Positions 55,143 through 63,035 are shown, counted from the first letter of the stretch. The stretch: DNA of 64,000 nucleotides from a virus (IMGVR_UViG_3300024261_002043:46589-110588); one strand, 5' to 3'. Notes: generated by a model not told the origin, from the sequence alone. Made by a program: numbers and translations.

Positions 55143-55619
55143 CTAGCGCGACACTACAGAGGGCCGTCTAGACCCCTTACAACTAGCTTCTTGTATAAGC
55201 CAGACGCAATTGCGTGGTACTCTTGCCACTCGTCTGTCTTCATTAAGGATATCGATCCATGCATTTTGATAGTGATACCCTCCGTCTCCACCTCGATCAA
55301 CGACAATGCCGTGCCGAGGGTCTCCGTCAGCCATATATCCAACAGCATCGCCTTTTTTGACAGTGTACACGAGCAGACTTGGGAATCGATCCTCGAGATC
55401 ATCCCGAGAATGAGAGCACATTTCACGTGGGATTAGGAAATCACGGTCATTTGAGAAGCTAGATGTCATATCTCTCTCAGCATGGATAACGATAAAATCA
55501 CGACCAACCGCAATTACCGGCGCCGGCGGCATAATCTCGGCCCGCACGCGGTCGATCATATTGTTGATATGGACAAAGTATACAACGTCACCCACGCATA
55601 TCGGACTATTTACATGCAT
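55143..55619 (-). CDS. SH3/KOW-like small protein, two units
   Basis: 158 residues. Two barrel-type openings: ICVGDVVYFVHINNMIDRVRAE (start) and VKKGDAVGYMADGDPRHGIVVDRGGDGGYHYQNAWIDIL (about residue 88 on). The second unit resembles the 63624 gene (GDGGQHYVHIL). Likely binds nucleic acid or protein; role unknown. Confidence 0.6.
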   Translation of the reverse strand: MHVNSPICVGDVVYFVHINNMIDRVRAEIMPPAPVIAVGRDFIVIHAERDMTSSFSNDRDFLIPREMCSHSRDDLEDRFPSLLVYTVKKGDAVGYMADGDPRHGIVVDRGGDGGYHYQNAWIDILNEDRRVARVPRNCVWLIQEASCKGSRRPSVVSR

Positions 55620-55630
55620 ATATACTCAAT

Positions 55631-55660
55631 ATTATATCAGATTATTTAGGGAAGTGCATA
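55631..55660 (-). promoter_or_regulatory. Promoter of the GTGCAA-N18-TATWAT type (partial match)
   Basis: Minus-strand TATGCA, 18 bases, TATAAT with TGA before it (extended -10), ending 11 bases before the 55619 start. Same layout as the five promoters listed from 57399 on; the -35 element is weaker. Confidence 0.45.
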
Positions 55661-55878
55661 TTGATGTCTATTATGCGAGATTCGTCTATAACACTTGTCT
55701 CCATTTCAATAGTGCCTAGCTCAGGCTCCCACATAACAGTATAAGTCTGTCGTGTAGGCTGACCCGCTGTACTAGGGTATATCCTATAGTCGGTAACTAA
55801 TCCAACACCAAGCTTAGGGTGATTGATTAATTGCCCTACTAGCGCGCTCTTTGTGTTATATACGGTCTCTTTAGGCAT
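55642..55878 (-). CDS. SH3/KOW-like small protein
   Basis: 78 residues: LVGQLINHPKLGVGLVTDYRIYP, then YTVMWEPELGTIEME. Barrel pattern G-x-x-h, G-h-V, h-x-V-x-W as in its neighbours. An inverted repeat lies just upstream (55889-55904). Confidence 0.6.
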   Translation of the reverse strand: MPKETVYNTKSALVGQLINHPKLGVGLVTDYRIYPSTAGQPTRQTYTVMWEPELGTIEMETSVIDESRIIDINMHFPK

Positions 55879-55888
55879 AACGTTAAGT

Positions 55889-55904
55889 ATGCACTAACGT
55901 GCAT
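55889..55904. promoter_or_regulatory. Inverted repeat, operator-like
   Basis: ATGCAC-TAAC-GTGCAT, a 6-4-6 palindrome 10 bases before the ATG of the 55878 gene. A candidate operator or an mRNA stem hiding the ribosome site, which is otherwise not obvious. Confidence 0.45.
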
Positions 55905-55933
55905 TGCTGACATGTTGTGTATCCCGCGGCGGA

Positions 55934-56173
55934 TTAGTCGATATCGATATCCGGAATCAGCTCGAGTTCTCTTTCCAGACTATAGTCGACCATCCCTATA
56001 TCCCAATACACTCCGTACAAAGTTGATCGATCAACATGGGGTGGTACTTCTACAATTATCCCGTTGTTGAGTTGTCGCCAATACTCATTCATGATCTTAC
56101 CGGTTTCGTTATTTAGGGTAGATGCGCTTGGGACGACGATATCACCGACTTTAAACTTTGCGGATCCGCTCAC
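55934..56173 (-). CDS. SH3/KOW-like small protein
   Basis: 79 residues from GTG 56173 with AAGGAG nine bases upstream. FKVGDIVVPSASTLNNETGKIMNEYW, NGIIVEVPPHV then YGVYWDIGMVDYSLERELELI: the V-G-D-x-V opening, G-x-I-V and Y-x-V-Y-W-D strand of the set. Confidence 0.65.
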   Translation of the reverse strand: MSGSAKFKVGDIVVPSASTLNNETGKIMNEYWRQLNNGIIVEVPPHVDRSTLYGVYWDIGMVDYSLERELELIPDIDID

Positions 56174-56186
56174 TCTGTGTCACTCC

Positions 56187-56411
56187 TTACTCTGCCTTGA
56201 TTAGACGGTTAGGTGGTTCCGTGGTGATAGCACCATCGGGCCACATCACCATCCTAATGTCACCTGCTTCTGTTACCCCTGCCTCAACAATTATACCGAC
56301 TTCCCTGAGCTTTACATCGTATGTTGAGTATACCATCACCCCTACCGCAAATTGATCGGCTTCCCAAACATATTCAGATTTTCCCGAGAGATTTTTTTTC
56401 GGACCGGTCAT
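56187..56411 (-). CDS. SH3/KOW-like small protein
   Basis: 74 residues: FAVGVMVYSTYDVKLREVGIIVEAGVTEAGDIRMVMWPDGAITTE, with the same opening, V-G-I-I-V and I-R-M-V-M-W strand. No clear ribosome site. In the chain of small genes. Confidence 0.6.
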   Translation of the reverse strand: MTGPKKNLSGKSEYVWEADQFAVGVMVYSTYDVKLREVGIIVEAGVTEAGDIRMVMWPDGAITTEPPNRLIKAE

Positions 56412-56415
56412 CTCT

Positions 56416-56718
56416 CTACTGCTCTGTCTGACCTATTTTGATCAGGTTACTGAGTAGTGCTGCTATAGGAGGTTGCATCAAGCCTTCTTCATCTGCCCAT
56501 TGGATCTTACATGCATTATAACATATGCCTATGGCGTCTGGTAGCTCTGTCAATATCGCTATTCTGCCTGAATCTTTGTAATACTCTTTTATGGTAACCA
56601 GATCGCCTACTACCCAACCATGATATCGGGGCACTGCCTTAAGGGACCGCTTGTTACCTTTTCGAACCTGCCCTGTGCGCCTCCTGCGATGCTGGGTATT
56701 ATTACGCGGCCGGCGCAT
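56416..56718 (-). CDS. SH3/KOW-like small protein with basic N-terminus
   Basis: 100 residues. A very basic start (RRPRNNTQHRRRRTGQVRKGNKR) suggests nucleic-acid binding; then WVVGDLVTIKEYYKDSGRIAILTEL and CKIQWADEEGLMQPP in barrel form. Overlaps the upstream gene by 17 bases. Confidence 0.62.
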   Translation of the reverse strand: MRRPRNNTQHRRRRTGQVRKGNKRSLKAVPRYHGWVVGDLVTIKEYYKDSGRIAILTELPDAIGICYNACKIQWADEEGLMQPPIAALLSNLIKIGQTEQ

Positions 56719-56968
56719 TGATGTCTCCAGTTACGTAACACATACCCTTAAGCGTTAGCATCCATCCGCCACATGAGGTCTTGCTCCATAGGCGGTGAGC
56801 GTAACGTACGTCTCCCTTGTATATTGGATCTGTGAAGTATCGGCAATACTGCCCCGGACCCCACTCACGGCTCTTTTGCTTGCAAAGGTGCTGAGTGATC
56901 TGTTTATACCGCGCTCCTGGGTTACTGAAGAGGTAGTTGGCGATGATATTGAGATTGTTCATTTTCAT
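56702..56968 (-). CDS. Winged-helix-like small protein
   Basis: 88 residues. NLNIIANYLFSNPGARYKQITQHLCKQ...GQYCRYF, then GGWMLTLKGMCYVTG. Helix-turn-helix spacing and a beta wing (WMLTLKG) fit a small winged-helix DNA-binding protein. Likely early regulator; no family name. Confidence 0.55.
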   Translation of the reverse strand: MKMNNLNIIANYLFSNPGARYKQITQHLCKQKSREWGPGQYCRYFTDPIYKGDVRYAHRLWSKTSCGGWMLTLKGMCYVTGDINAPAA

Positions 56969-57059
56969 TTTGAAACTTCTCCGAGAATTTTTTTTGATTT
57001 AATTGACGTTTGGTTTTCAAATCGCTCAGAAAAAAAAATTTTGCCGAACTAAGGCACTT

Positions 57060-57181
57060 AGCCCTCCAGAGGTCCCACTGAGTACCCCCAGAGGCCCTCA
57101 GAGAGGGGCCTAAAAGCCACTTTTTTGGGGCCTGTTTTGGGGCCTTCCAGGGGCCTATTTTATACCCCCCATATGGGGCCT
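57060..57181. repeat. GGGGCC-rich noncoding leader
   Basis: The leader between the 56968 start and the 57202 gene end holds at least four GGGGCC(T) units (57115, 57138, 57149, 57175) and related GGGCCT/GAGGCC, spaced 11-26 bases. Self-complementary GGCC units could fold. No gene seen in 56969-57201. Confidence 0.7.
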
Positions 57182-57201
57182 AAATGGTTGAAATCAAAGG
57201 G

Positions 57202-57369
57202 CTATTTCTTGGCTAGCTCTCTGATTACAGAAATATGATGGCTGGTGCAGGGTCCGGCATCCCACTTTATAAGGACCTGACCCGCGCGTTTTCGGACATG
57301 CTTGATCGTACCTGTCTCTGCCTGCGCTGCTACTTGCATATGGTAGACTCTCATTCCGATTTTAAGCAT
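57202..57369 (-). CDS. Tiny SH3/KOW-like protein
   Basis: 55 residues: MLKIGMRVYHMQVAAQAETGTIKHVRKRAGQ... then VLIKWDAG and SVIRELAKK. Same opening I-G-M-x-V, T-G-T-I turn and V-L-I-K-W-D strand as the neighbours. AAGGAAAAGGA ribosome site, and a strong promoter just upstream (57399). An open frame beyond its TAG stop encodes the seven-copy motif. Confidence 0.65.
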   Translation of the reverse strand: MLKIGMRVYHMQVAAQAETGTIKHVRKRAGQVLIKWDAGPCTSHHISVIRELAKK

Positions 57370-57398
57370 TTATTGTATTTCCTTTTCCTTATAGTACC

Positions 57399-57428
57399 AT
57401 TATACCACAGTTTGATGTGCACTTACAC
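57399..57428 (-). promoter_or_regulatory. Phage promoter GTGTAA-N18-TATAAT, extended -10
   Basis: Minus strand: GTGTAA, exactly 18 bases, TGG-TATAAT. One of five near-identical arrangements (also 59625, 61107, 62536, 62934). Drives the 57369 gene and, probably, those after it. Confidence 0.75.
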
Positions 57429-57449
57429 GATTATTATAAATTATTTTTA

Positions 57450-57797
57450 TCACCACGCGGTTTGGGAGTACTCGCCCTGCACAGGGGCGAATGCTCTTCG
57501 GACTCGAGTCACCATACCCGCATCCGCTACGTAGCCAGCTGCCACTGCTGGACCTAGCAACTCCTGATAGAGACTTAGCAACTCATTCTCTGTCCAGTCT
57601 TCATCCAGCTCCAGATCTGGTGGGCTCCTCCATTGAGACTTGAGCTCCTCGGATCGCATGATAATGTAGTTCATGCAGTTGTCTATGTGCCAAGTCACGT
57701 TATCTACATCGTTGTTATAACATGACATCCTATGCCAGTCTTGCTTATAGATGTAGGCTACGATCTCTACTTTCTCTATATCCATTGTCTTATTCAT
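57450..57797 (-). CDS. Hypothetical protein
   Basis: 115 residues. Acidic helical body with several Trp/Tyr (AYIYKQDWHRMSCYNNDVDNVTWHI) and ENELLSLYQELL. Follows 57803 by five bases. No family recognised. Confidence 0.6.
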   Translation of the reverse strand: MNKTMDIEKVEIVAYIYKQDWHRMSCYNNDVDNVTWHIDNCMNYIIMRSEELKSQWRSPPDLELDEDWTENELLSLYQELLGPAVAAGYVADAGMVTRVRRAFAPVQGEYSQTAW

Positions 57798-57802
57798 TTT
57801 TG

Positions 57803-58108
57803 CTAACCATCTTCAATCTCTGTTTTTACCAGCGGCGGAAGCTCTCCGGCCACCATGCCACCATGCGCATCGATACACATCTGAATATTATCTGCCGGCA
57901 CATACCCGTATACCGTTTCCGTTGGTCGCAGGGGGTCCTCGGCGAATGTCTGTAGATAGTAGTCCCATGCTTTGACCGTACCTACCTCTACGTGAGTGTA
58001 AGGTCCAGTGTCACTCCTGGGATCGCAATAATGCTGCCCACTGGCTTGTACTGACATACTAAATCCATCTGCGCAATGCACCATACTATTCATTGGTTTC
58101 AGACTCAT
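57803..58108 (-). CDS. Hypothetical protein
   Basis: 101 residues with ribosome site AAAGGATATAAG. GPYTHVEVGTVKAWDYYLQTFAED and the later YGYVPADNIQMC suggest a compact mixed fold. No family recognised. Confidence 0.6.
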   Translation of the reverse strand: MSLKPMNSMVHCADGFSMSVQASGQHYCDPRSDTGPYTHVEVGTVKAWDYYLQTFAEDPLRPTETVYGYVPADNIQMCIDAHGGMVAGELPPLVKTEIEDG

Positions 58109-58174
58109 CTTATATCCTTTATCCTTCGTTGTTCCGCGAACGGTACTTCTAAGTGGTTGATTTTATTAGCTTTT

Positions 58175-59587
58175 TTAGCTAGCTTCTTTCATGGTCACTG
58201 GCCACTTCATTTTGACTACGATGTCTTTCTTGTAATTGCTCATCCAGTCCTGGACGTCTCCATCAGGGGTAATGATCCATGCTCGAGGAATCAAGCTAGG
58301 ACCAGGATCGTCAGCGTAACCATCTGTAAGGATGATGTAGCCATCGAAGTTCTTTTTATTCTTTACTGCATGCCTTGAGGGAGCCTTGAAACAGGTACCA
58401 CCGGCGCGAGTACGGCTAGCTTCCGGAGTCTGGCTTCGCTTCCATACCTTCTTACTCTTTAGGTCCACCTCGGTATCGAAGTGAAAGCATGTGAACTCTG
58501 TGTTCTTAGCCAAGCTGCGCAACTCGCCGAAGCAAAGAGCCAGCTCTTTATCGCTTACCGAACCAGACTGGTCAATGTAGGTAGCCACTGAGGATGTATA
58601 CCCACGCTTGGCACCAGGAACCAATCGACCCATTGTACTGTGGATACGACTATAGCTGGTAGTACGATTAGCACGCCGGCTATAACCACAAAATCGGTCG
58701 ATAATCTTCTGCCAAGGTATCTCTGCAACTAGAGCAGCTTTGATCTGTCGTCGTAGTTCTGCAGGAACGTTACCCCAAGATCCCTTACTGTCACATTCCT
58801 TAGCAGCATCACAAGCAGCTTGCTTTACCTTAGCCTTGACATACTCGCGGTCTTCTTCGGACATTTCGCCCCAACCATCATGGTCATCCAGAGTACCTGG
58901 GATTGTGGGGATTGGGTTACCATCCGCATCACAGACTTGACCATTCTCACCAATGGTAACGTCACCGTCTCTTAGGGCATCAGCTAGACTTTTACCCCCT
59001 TGACCAGCAGGGTTTTCAATAGCTTCTTTTACTTCATCATCTTCCATCAGCCGGGCGAAGTACCATTCGGCAGCCTGGCCTCGAGGGAAGCTTTCCAGCT
59101 TATCGGATACAGCCTCATATTGTTTAACCGCAGCTTCTCCCATACGCTCTTTCTGTTCTTCTGTTAGAGCTTTCGAAGGCCTTCCTGGGAACAGACCAAA
59201 CTCAGGAAGCTCATCCATAAGGTGGCTATTGATAGCCAGGTCAGTGGCGTAGTTCCAAATCTTGTGTGGTTCGTACTTACGAGTTGTGGTATGCTCGAAG
59301 ATAAGGTGGAGACATTCATGCTTAATGACACCCCGGACATGCTTACCGCTAAGAGCAGCCATGAACCGATCGTTCCAATACATTTTGAGATCGCCATCTT
59401 TAGCGATAACACCAGCGGTTGGGATCTGGCGAGTTTTAATCTTACTAAGAATCCGAATGATCTTAGCGTAGAATGGCTCTTCGAGCATCATTCCCACCAG
59501 ATGGTGATCGAGCCTAAACTGAGCTGCTACCTCTTCGGTGGCGTGTTCAAACGGTACGTCGGTTGCTGTGGTCTTTTCTTTAGACAT
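58175..59587 (-). CDS. HExxH metallopeptidase-like plus VWA protein (DUF2201-type)
   Basis: 470 residues. IKHECLHLIFEHTT has H-E-C-L-H (90-94) with the next His at 99 and WNYATDLAINSHL downstream, as in DUF2201_N. The C-terminal VWA-like domain has DQSGSVS at 339-345 and ILTDGYAD (Asp422). Its MoxR AAA+ partner is 59968. Such pairs remodel protein complexes in bacteria; metal binding and peptidase activity are not shown. Confidence 0.85.
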   Translation of the reverse strand: MSKEKTTATDVPFEHATEEVAAQFRLDHHLVGMMLEEPFYAKIIRILSKIKTRQIPTAGVIAKDGDLKMYWNDRFMAALSGKHVRGVIKHECLHLIFEHTTTRKYEPHKIWNYATDLAINSHLMDELPEFGLFPGRPSKALTEEQKERMGEAAVKQYEAVSDKLESFPRGQAAEWYFARLMEDDEVKEAIENPAGQGGKSLADALRDGDVTIGENGQVCDADGNPIPTIPGTLDDHDGWGEMSEEDREYVKAKVKQAACDAAKECDSKGSWGNVPAELRRQIKAALVAEIPWQKIIDRFCGYSRRANRTTSYSRIHSTMGRLVPGAKRGYTSSVATYIDQSGSVSDKELALCFGELRSLAKNTEFTCFHFDTEVDLKSKKVWKRSQTPEASRTRAGGTCFKAPSRHAVKNKKNFDGYIILTDGYADDPGPSLIPRAWIITPDGDVQDWMSNYKKDIVVKMKWPVTMKEAS

Positions 59588-59624
59588 TCAAAACTCCTTG
59601 GGCCTTACCCCTACCTTCAATTAT

Positions 59625-59654
59625 ATAATACCATAGTAGAGGCCTAAATTGCAC
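59625..59654 (-). promoter_or_regulatory. Phage promoter GTGCAA-N18-TATTAT, extended -10
   Basis: Minus strand: GTGCAA, 18 bases, TGG-TATTAT, then TATAAT overlapping. A GC-rich stem (GGGG..GCCC) begins just inside the predicted transcript. Drives the VWA gene. Confidence 0.75.
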
Positions 59655-59666
59655 GAATGTCAAAAA

Positions 59667-59873
59667 TTAATCTTCTTTTTGTTCACTTTCCGGGGTTGGC
59701 TTGCGATAATTGACGTTAACGTTGTTAATAATACCTGATAGATGCCCGTATAGTTCCGTCAGTCGAGACTTATACTCATCTTTTGTCCAGCTGTCATTTC
59801 TAAAGTCGTCTGTTTCTAGTTGCCACTGCCGAATCTGAGTGATCATATCATTAAGTGAGATGTTTTTAGACAC
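59667..59873 (-). CDS. Hypothetical protein
   Basis: 68 residues from GTG 59873, with AGGAG eight bases upstream. Helical (LNDMITQIRQWQLETDDF), ends acidic. No family recognised. Confidence 0.55.
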   Translation of the reverse strand: MSKNISLNDMITQIRQWQLETDDFRNDSWTKDEYKSRLTELYGHLSGIINNVNVNYRKPTPESEQKED

Positions 59874-59912
59874 TATAAGTCTCCTAAGCCATTGATTTTA
59901 TTATAAAATTAA

Positions 59913-59947
59913 GAGGGCCCGGGTTAACTCAAGAAACCCGGACCCCC
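59913..59947 (-). terminator. Rho-independent terminator after the MoxR gene
   Basis: On the minus strand a GC-rich stem (GGGGGTCCGGGTT pairing with AACCCGGGCCC) is followed by TTAATTTTAT. It stands 21 bases after the MoxR stop at 59968. Confidence 0.7.
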
Positions 59948-59967
59948 TTGTAGCATCCCCTCGAGGA

Positions 59968-61053
59968 TTATTTTTGAGTGGCGCGGGCTGCGTTAACCAG
60001 CTCCACGACCTTCATCCCAATTTGCTTGTTGAGGGGTAGCAAATTCTTCATGTTACCAGCCTTTTGTACTCCGGTGAACACCTGGATAAGAAACTCTCCT
60101 CCGAGCTCCTCAGCGAAGGCGGCTACAGCCTTTACTTCCTTTGCCTTCCAGTTGTTTTCCTTAGCATGAGCGCTAATCTTTTCTACCAAACCAGCCAATT
60201 GACTAGCAGGAGCATCCTTTAGATCGCCTGATTTGACCTTCCCCGAAAGGATATCTTCAGCAGAGATCTGCAGTTCATAGTTTTTAACGAAATCCCGGAA
60301 GGCAATCCCTGCCTCCACTCCGATGAATCCAGTCAGGATGCTGTAAAAGCTTCCAGGGACGTCGCCACCGGCGAGCTTCTCAGGTGCCAGGCTCATATGA
60401 ACCAACGAATCCGACAGGCGGTGCCATGATGCCGGAGTTGGGACAACAGTACCAGGCTCAACAGAAGCCGGGTCTACGCGCCAGTGAGCAGGCTCTTGCT
60501 TGATGAACTCTACAAGGACTTTGTCAAGGCCGGCTTCCTCAGCCCAGTCAGTCCAGTCAGCGACTGTAGGTTCAACATCACATACCCAGAACCTTCGCAG
60601 AAGTGCGGGGTCCATCTCGTTAACATCGTATTCGCTGCCAGCGTTGATAGCAGCGACGACTCGAGTGTCTGGGTGGAGACGGTAGGGGACACCATCTTCA
60701 TCATTTCCAAGCTCACGGTCCAGAACAATCTGGAAGAACGCTTGCATTACAGTTGGCATTGAGCGGTTTAGCTCATCCAGCATAACAACGCAAGGTCTAT
60801 CGCACGCAGTCTTAAACCAAGAAGGAACCACGAAGGTCGCAACCTTCTTTTCATCAACAGCCTTCATATCAGGAAGACCACCAACCTTAGCCTCATCCAT
60901 TGTAGAACCACGAACGTCGATGAACGGAAGCTTAAGTTCGTCGGCAATTGCCCGAGCAACATGAGACTTACCAACACCAGTTGGTCCTCGCATGAGAACC
61001 GCAATGTTCGATGGAAGGTTAGGGACGATAGCTTTAATTGTCTTGATATCCAT
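59968..61053 (-). CDS. MoxR-type AAA+ ATPase (AAA_5)
   Basis: 361 residues. Walker A GPTGVGKS (23-30), sensor-like IDVRGSTMDEAKVGG, Walker B MLDELNR (91-97), and arginine finger LLRRFWVCDV. AAA_5/MoxR class; the HExxH/VWA partner is next downstream. Its own promoter (61107) and terminator show a one-gene transcript. Chaperone-like remodelling is expected; target unknown. Confidence 0.9.
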   Translation of the reverse strand: MDIKTIKAIVPNLPSNIAVLMRGPTGVGKSHVARAIADELKLPFIDVRGSTMDEAKVGGLPDMKAVDEKKVATFVVPSWFKTACDRPCVVMLDELNRSMPTVMQAFFQIVLDRELGNDEDGVPYRLHPDTRVVAAINAGSEYDVNEMDPALLRRFWVCDVEPTVADWTDWAEEAGLDKVLVEFIKQEPAHWRVDPASVEPGTVVPTPASWHRLSDSLVHMSLAPEKLAGGDVPGSFYSILTGFIGVEAGIAFRDFVKNYELQISAEDILSGKVKSGDLKDAPASQLAGLVEKISAHAKENNWKAKEVKAVAAFAEELGGEFLIQVFTGVQKAGNMKNLLPLNKQIGMKVVELVNAARATQK

Positions 61054-61106
61054 TATGGACTCCTTCTTGAGTTATGTTGGCAGTTATTATCCCCACCAAC
61101 ATAATA

Positions 61107-61136
61107 ATAATACCATAAGTAGCCGCTATTTTGCAC
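61107..61136 (-). promoter_or_regulatory. Phage promoter GTGCAA-N18-TATTAT, extended -10
   Basis: Minus strand: GTGCAA, 18 bases, TGG-TATTAT. Drives MoxR. The early transcript can form TTGG...CCAA pairing. Confidence 0.75.
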
Positions 61137-61151
61137 GTTTATCAAAATTAA

Positions 61152-61310
61152 TTATACATTTTTTGCATTATTTTTTTCAATCTGGTTACTAACAATACGA
61201 TTAATCTTTCCCACTGGTTCTCCTTTGATCCAAAGCTTCTTTGTAAGACCTGACAATCTTCGGTCATAATGAGGGTTACCTAAGTGGTTGATTCTATTAC
61301 GCTTTTCCAT
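61152..61310 (-). CDS. Tiny basic protein
   Basis: 52 residues: MEKRNRINHLGNPHYDRRLSGL..., with GGAG seven bases before the ATG. It carries a copy of the seven-copy motif in frame (NRINHLG). Basic and helical; function unknown. Confidence 0.6.
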   Translation of the reverse strand: MEKRNRINHLGNPHYDRRLSGLTKKLWIKGEPVGKINRIVSNQIEKNNAKNV

Positions 61311-61320
61311 GCTGTATCTC

Positions 61321-61605
61321 CTAAGCTTGTTTCAACATGTGGAATGGGACGTCCCAATTTCCGGTACTCGTATGGATAATTGCTTTTTTGTACTTGACTT
61401 TTTTTACGTGTCCGGTGATCCTTCCTTTCTTAGAATGCTCAAAATAAACCTTGTCTCCCTTAGTGAGAGTGTCTTTGATGGTAGACTGTCGACGTGATTT
61501 CCGAACTGCATGCTCTTCGTAAGCTAGATTGTGGCAGGCCATTACCTCATCATCACTCATCGTAAGCAGCGAATTCTTAAATACATCTATGAATCCATTA
61601 TTCAT
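61321..61605 (-). CDS. SH3/KOW-like small protein
   Basis: 94 residues from ATG 61605 (GGAG five bases upstream). TKGDKVYFEHSKKGRITGHVKKVKYKKAIIHTSTGNWDVP: a KGDKV opening, G-R-I-T-G turn and aromatic end, like the 55-57 kb set, but with an added basic helix first. Confidence 0.6.
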   Translation of the reverse strand: MNNGFIDVFKNSLLTMSDDEVMACHNLAYEEHAVRKSRRQSTIKDTLTKGDKVYFEHSKKGRITGHVKKVKYKKAIIHTSTGNWDVPFHMLKQA

Positions 61606-61653
61606 TATAACTCCGTTTGCCAAAATTTACAGGCTTACAAGTGGTTGAAATCG

Positions 61654-62484
61654 TTACGCTTTTTCTTCGAAGGTCTGTGCGCAAGTATTGATGGTAAACA
61701 TGTCGATCATCTGCGCGAGCTCCTCGCTAGCTTCGATTGCAATCTTCAGCTCTTCAATCTTGAGAAGGCGCTCCGCGTTGTGTTCTCGGAGTTTAGCAGA
61801 GCATTCCTGGTTCTTCTCCATAATCTCGTGAGGACCGTGGCTTGGACCATGGAATCGAGCGTACACTTTAGGTCCGGACTCTTCATCGTAAGAGTATCCA
61901 GTATGGTACGCCTTGCGCTTAGCTGCGTTGTCAAAGGCTGCCTTAAGCATTAATTCGTACTGAACCTTTGCACCTTGCTCACTATCAGCGAAGAGGTATA
62001 CCTCGGAGCTCATATTCCCGATCGACATTCCATAGAGGTTAGCTTCGCTCTTATCCTCGACGATCTTACGAACCGCGCGCAGGCGGCTCTCAAGTAGGTT
62101 AAGTCGACGAGTAATCTGTGGACCGTACTTGAAAAGCTGGCGTGTACCAGTCTCGACGTGGTTACCATCGGAATCGGTGCCGAAGTGCTTGCGACCCATG
62201 CCGGCATCCGGCACGCTAGTCGTCAGTTCGTGCAAGTCGTTTTGCCACCAGCTTTTCTTAGCTAGCTTGTAGAGCTGAAACAAGTCGTACCCGTTTTCAC
62301 CGCCGACGATCGCATCATCCTTGACTTCGCGACGAACACCACGCCAGTCCTCATGCTTGATAACTTCGTAGTGCTTGGGCCGGAGCTTCGCTAGCGGTCC
62401 GCGGGGGAATCGTTCCGTGAGATCGAAGATCATTGCGGTGCGAGGGTTTTCTTTGATGAGGGCTTTGTATGCGCTTAGCTTCAT
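61654..62484 (-). CDS. Hypothetical protein
   Basis: 276 residues, strongly charged, mostly helical with Trp/His patches (KSWWQNDLHEL) and an acidic, Ala-rich end. Promoter 62536 lies just upstream. A distinctive SSEVYLFADSEQGAKVQYELM segment does not match a family I know. Confidence 0.6.
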   Translation of the reverse strand: MKLSAYKALIKENPRTAMIFDLTERFPRGPLAKLRPKHYEVIKHEDWRGVRREVKDDAIVGGENGYDLFQLYKLAKKSWWQNDLHELTTSVPDAGMGRKHFGTDSDGNHVETGTRQLFKYGPQITRRLNLLESRLRAVRKIVEDKSEANLYGMSIGNMSSEVYLFADSEQGAKVQYELMLKAAFDNAAKRKAYHTGYSYDEESGPKVYARFHGPSHGPHEIMEKNQECSAKLREHNAERLLKIEELKIAIEASEELAQMIDMFTINTCAQTFEEKA

Positions 62485-62535
62485 GCTTTATTCCTTAAGC
62501 TTTGGTAGTTGGGGTCCATCCCCACCTTCATTTAT

Positions 62536-62565
62536 ATAATACCACAGCTGGGGCCTAAATTGCAC
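62536..62565 (-). promoter_or_regulatory. Phage promoter GTGCAA-N18-TATTAT, extended -10
   Basis: Minus strand: GTGCAA, 18 bases, TGG-TATTAT. Drives the 62484 gene. Followed by a GGGG...CCCC stem near the transcript start. Confidence 0.75.
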
Positions 62566-62570
62566 GATTG

Positions 62571-62613
62571 TCCAAAAAAAAGAAAAAAAAAGCCGGCCCT
62601 TGCGGACCGGCTT
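62571..62613 (-). terminator. Rho-independent terminator (minus strand)
   Basis: AAGCCGG...CCGGCTT stem (62590-62613) followed on the minus strand by a long T-rich run (about 18 of 20 bases). Ends the 62637-62870 gene. Confidence 0.9.
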
Positions 62614-62636
62614 CCCTCCTCCCTTACGGGATTCTA

Positions 62637-62870
62637 CTACTCTTCGCCGACAGTAACGTTACCGGCCGGCAACGCAGTGTTGAGGAATGACTGAAGCGAT
62701 CGGGCTTCCTTGATAGTCATGCTCAGCTGGGTAGTCGGGGTAGAGTAGAAGTCGTTGTCATATGCTCGGGTAGCAATGGTCAACATGTTGCTGCCAGCCT
62801 TCTTGGCAGTGCTATTCTGGCTAACACCAAAATCAAAACGCTTCGTACTAGAACTCTTCGAATAAATCAT
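62637..62870 (-). CDS. Small hypothetical protein
   Basis: 77 residues, compact, with Ser/Thr and a helical C-terminal half (TIKEARSLQSFLNTALPAG). Own promoter (62934) and terminator. AAGGAG precedes the ATG. No family recognised. Confidence 0.65.
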   Translation of the reverse strand: MIYSKSSSTKRFDFGVSQNSTAKKAGSNMLTIATRAYDNDFYSTPTTQLSMTIKEARSLQSFLNTALPAGNVTVGEE

Positions 62871-62933
62871 GCAAATTTCTCCTTGTTTGTTTTTTGCATT
62901 GTGGTGGAAGACACCTTCCCCACCAACATTTAG

Positions 62934-62963
62934 ATTATATCGTAGAGGGGCCGGGTGTTCATG
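62934..62963 (-). promoter_or_regulatory. Phage promoter CATGAA-N18-TATAAT
   Basis: Minus strand: CATGAA, 18 bases, TATAAT; the -35 variant is weaker. It has a strong GTGGGGAAG...CTTCCACCAC hairpin in the first part of the leader. Drives the 62870 gene. Confidence 0.7.
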
Positions 62964-63035
62964 GGTTTGTTAAATAAAAAAACTTTTTTTTCACTTCCGC
63001 CCCCGCGGCGCCGAGACTCAGGGTGCGCTCTCGTG

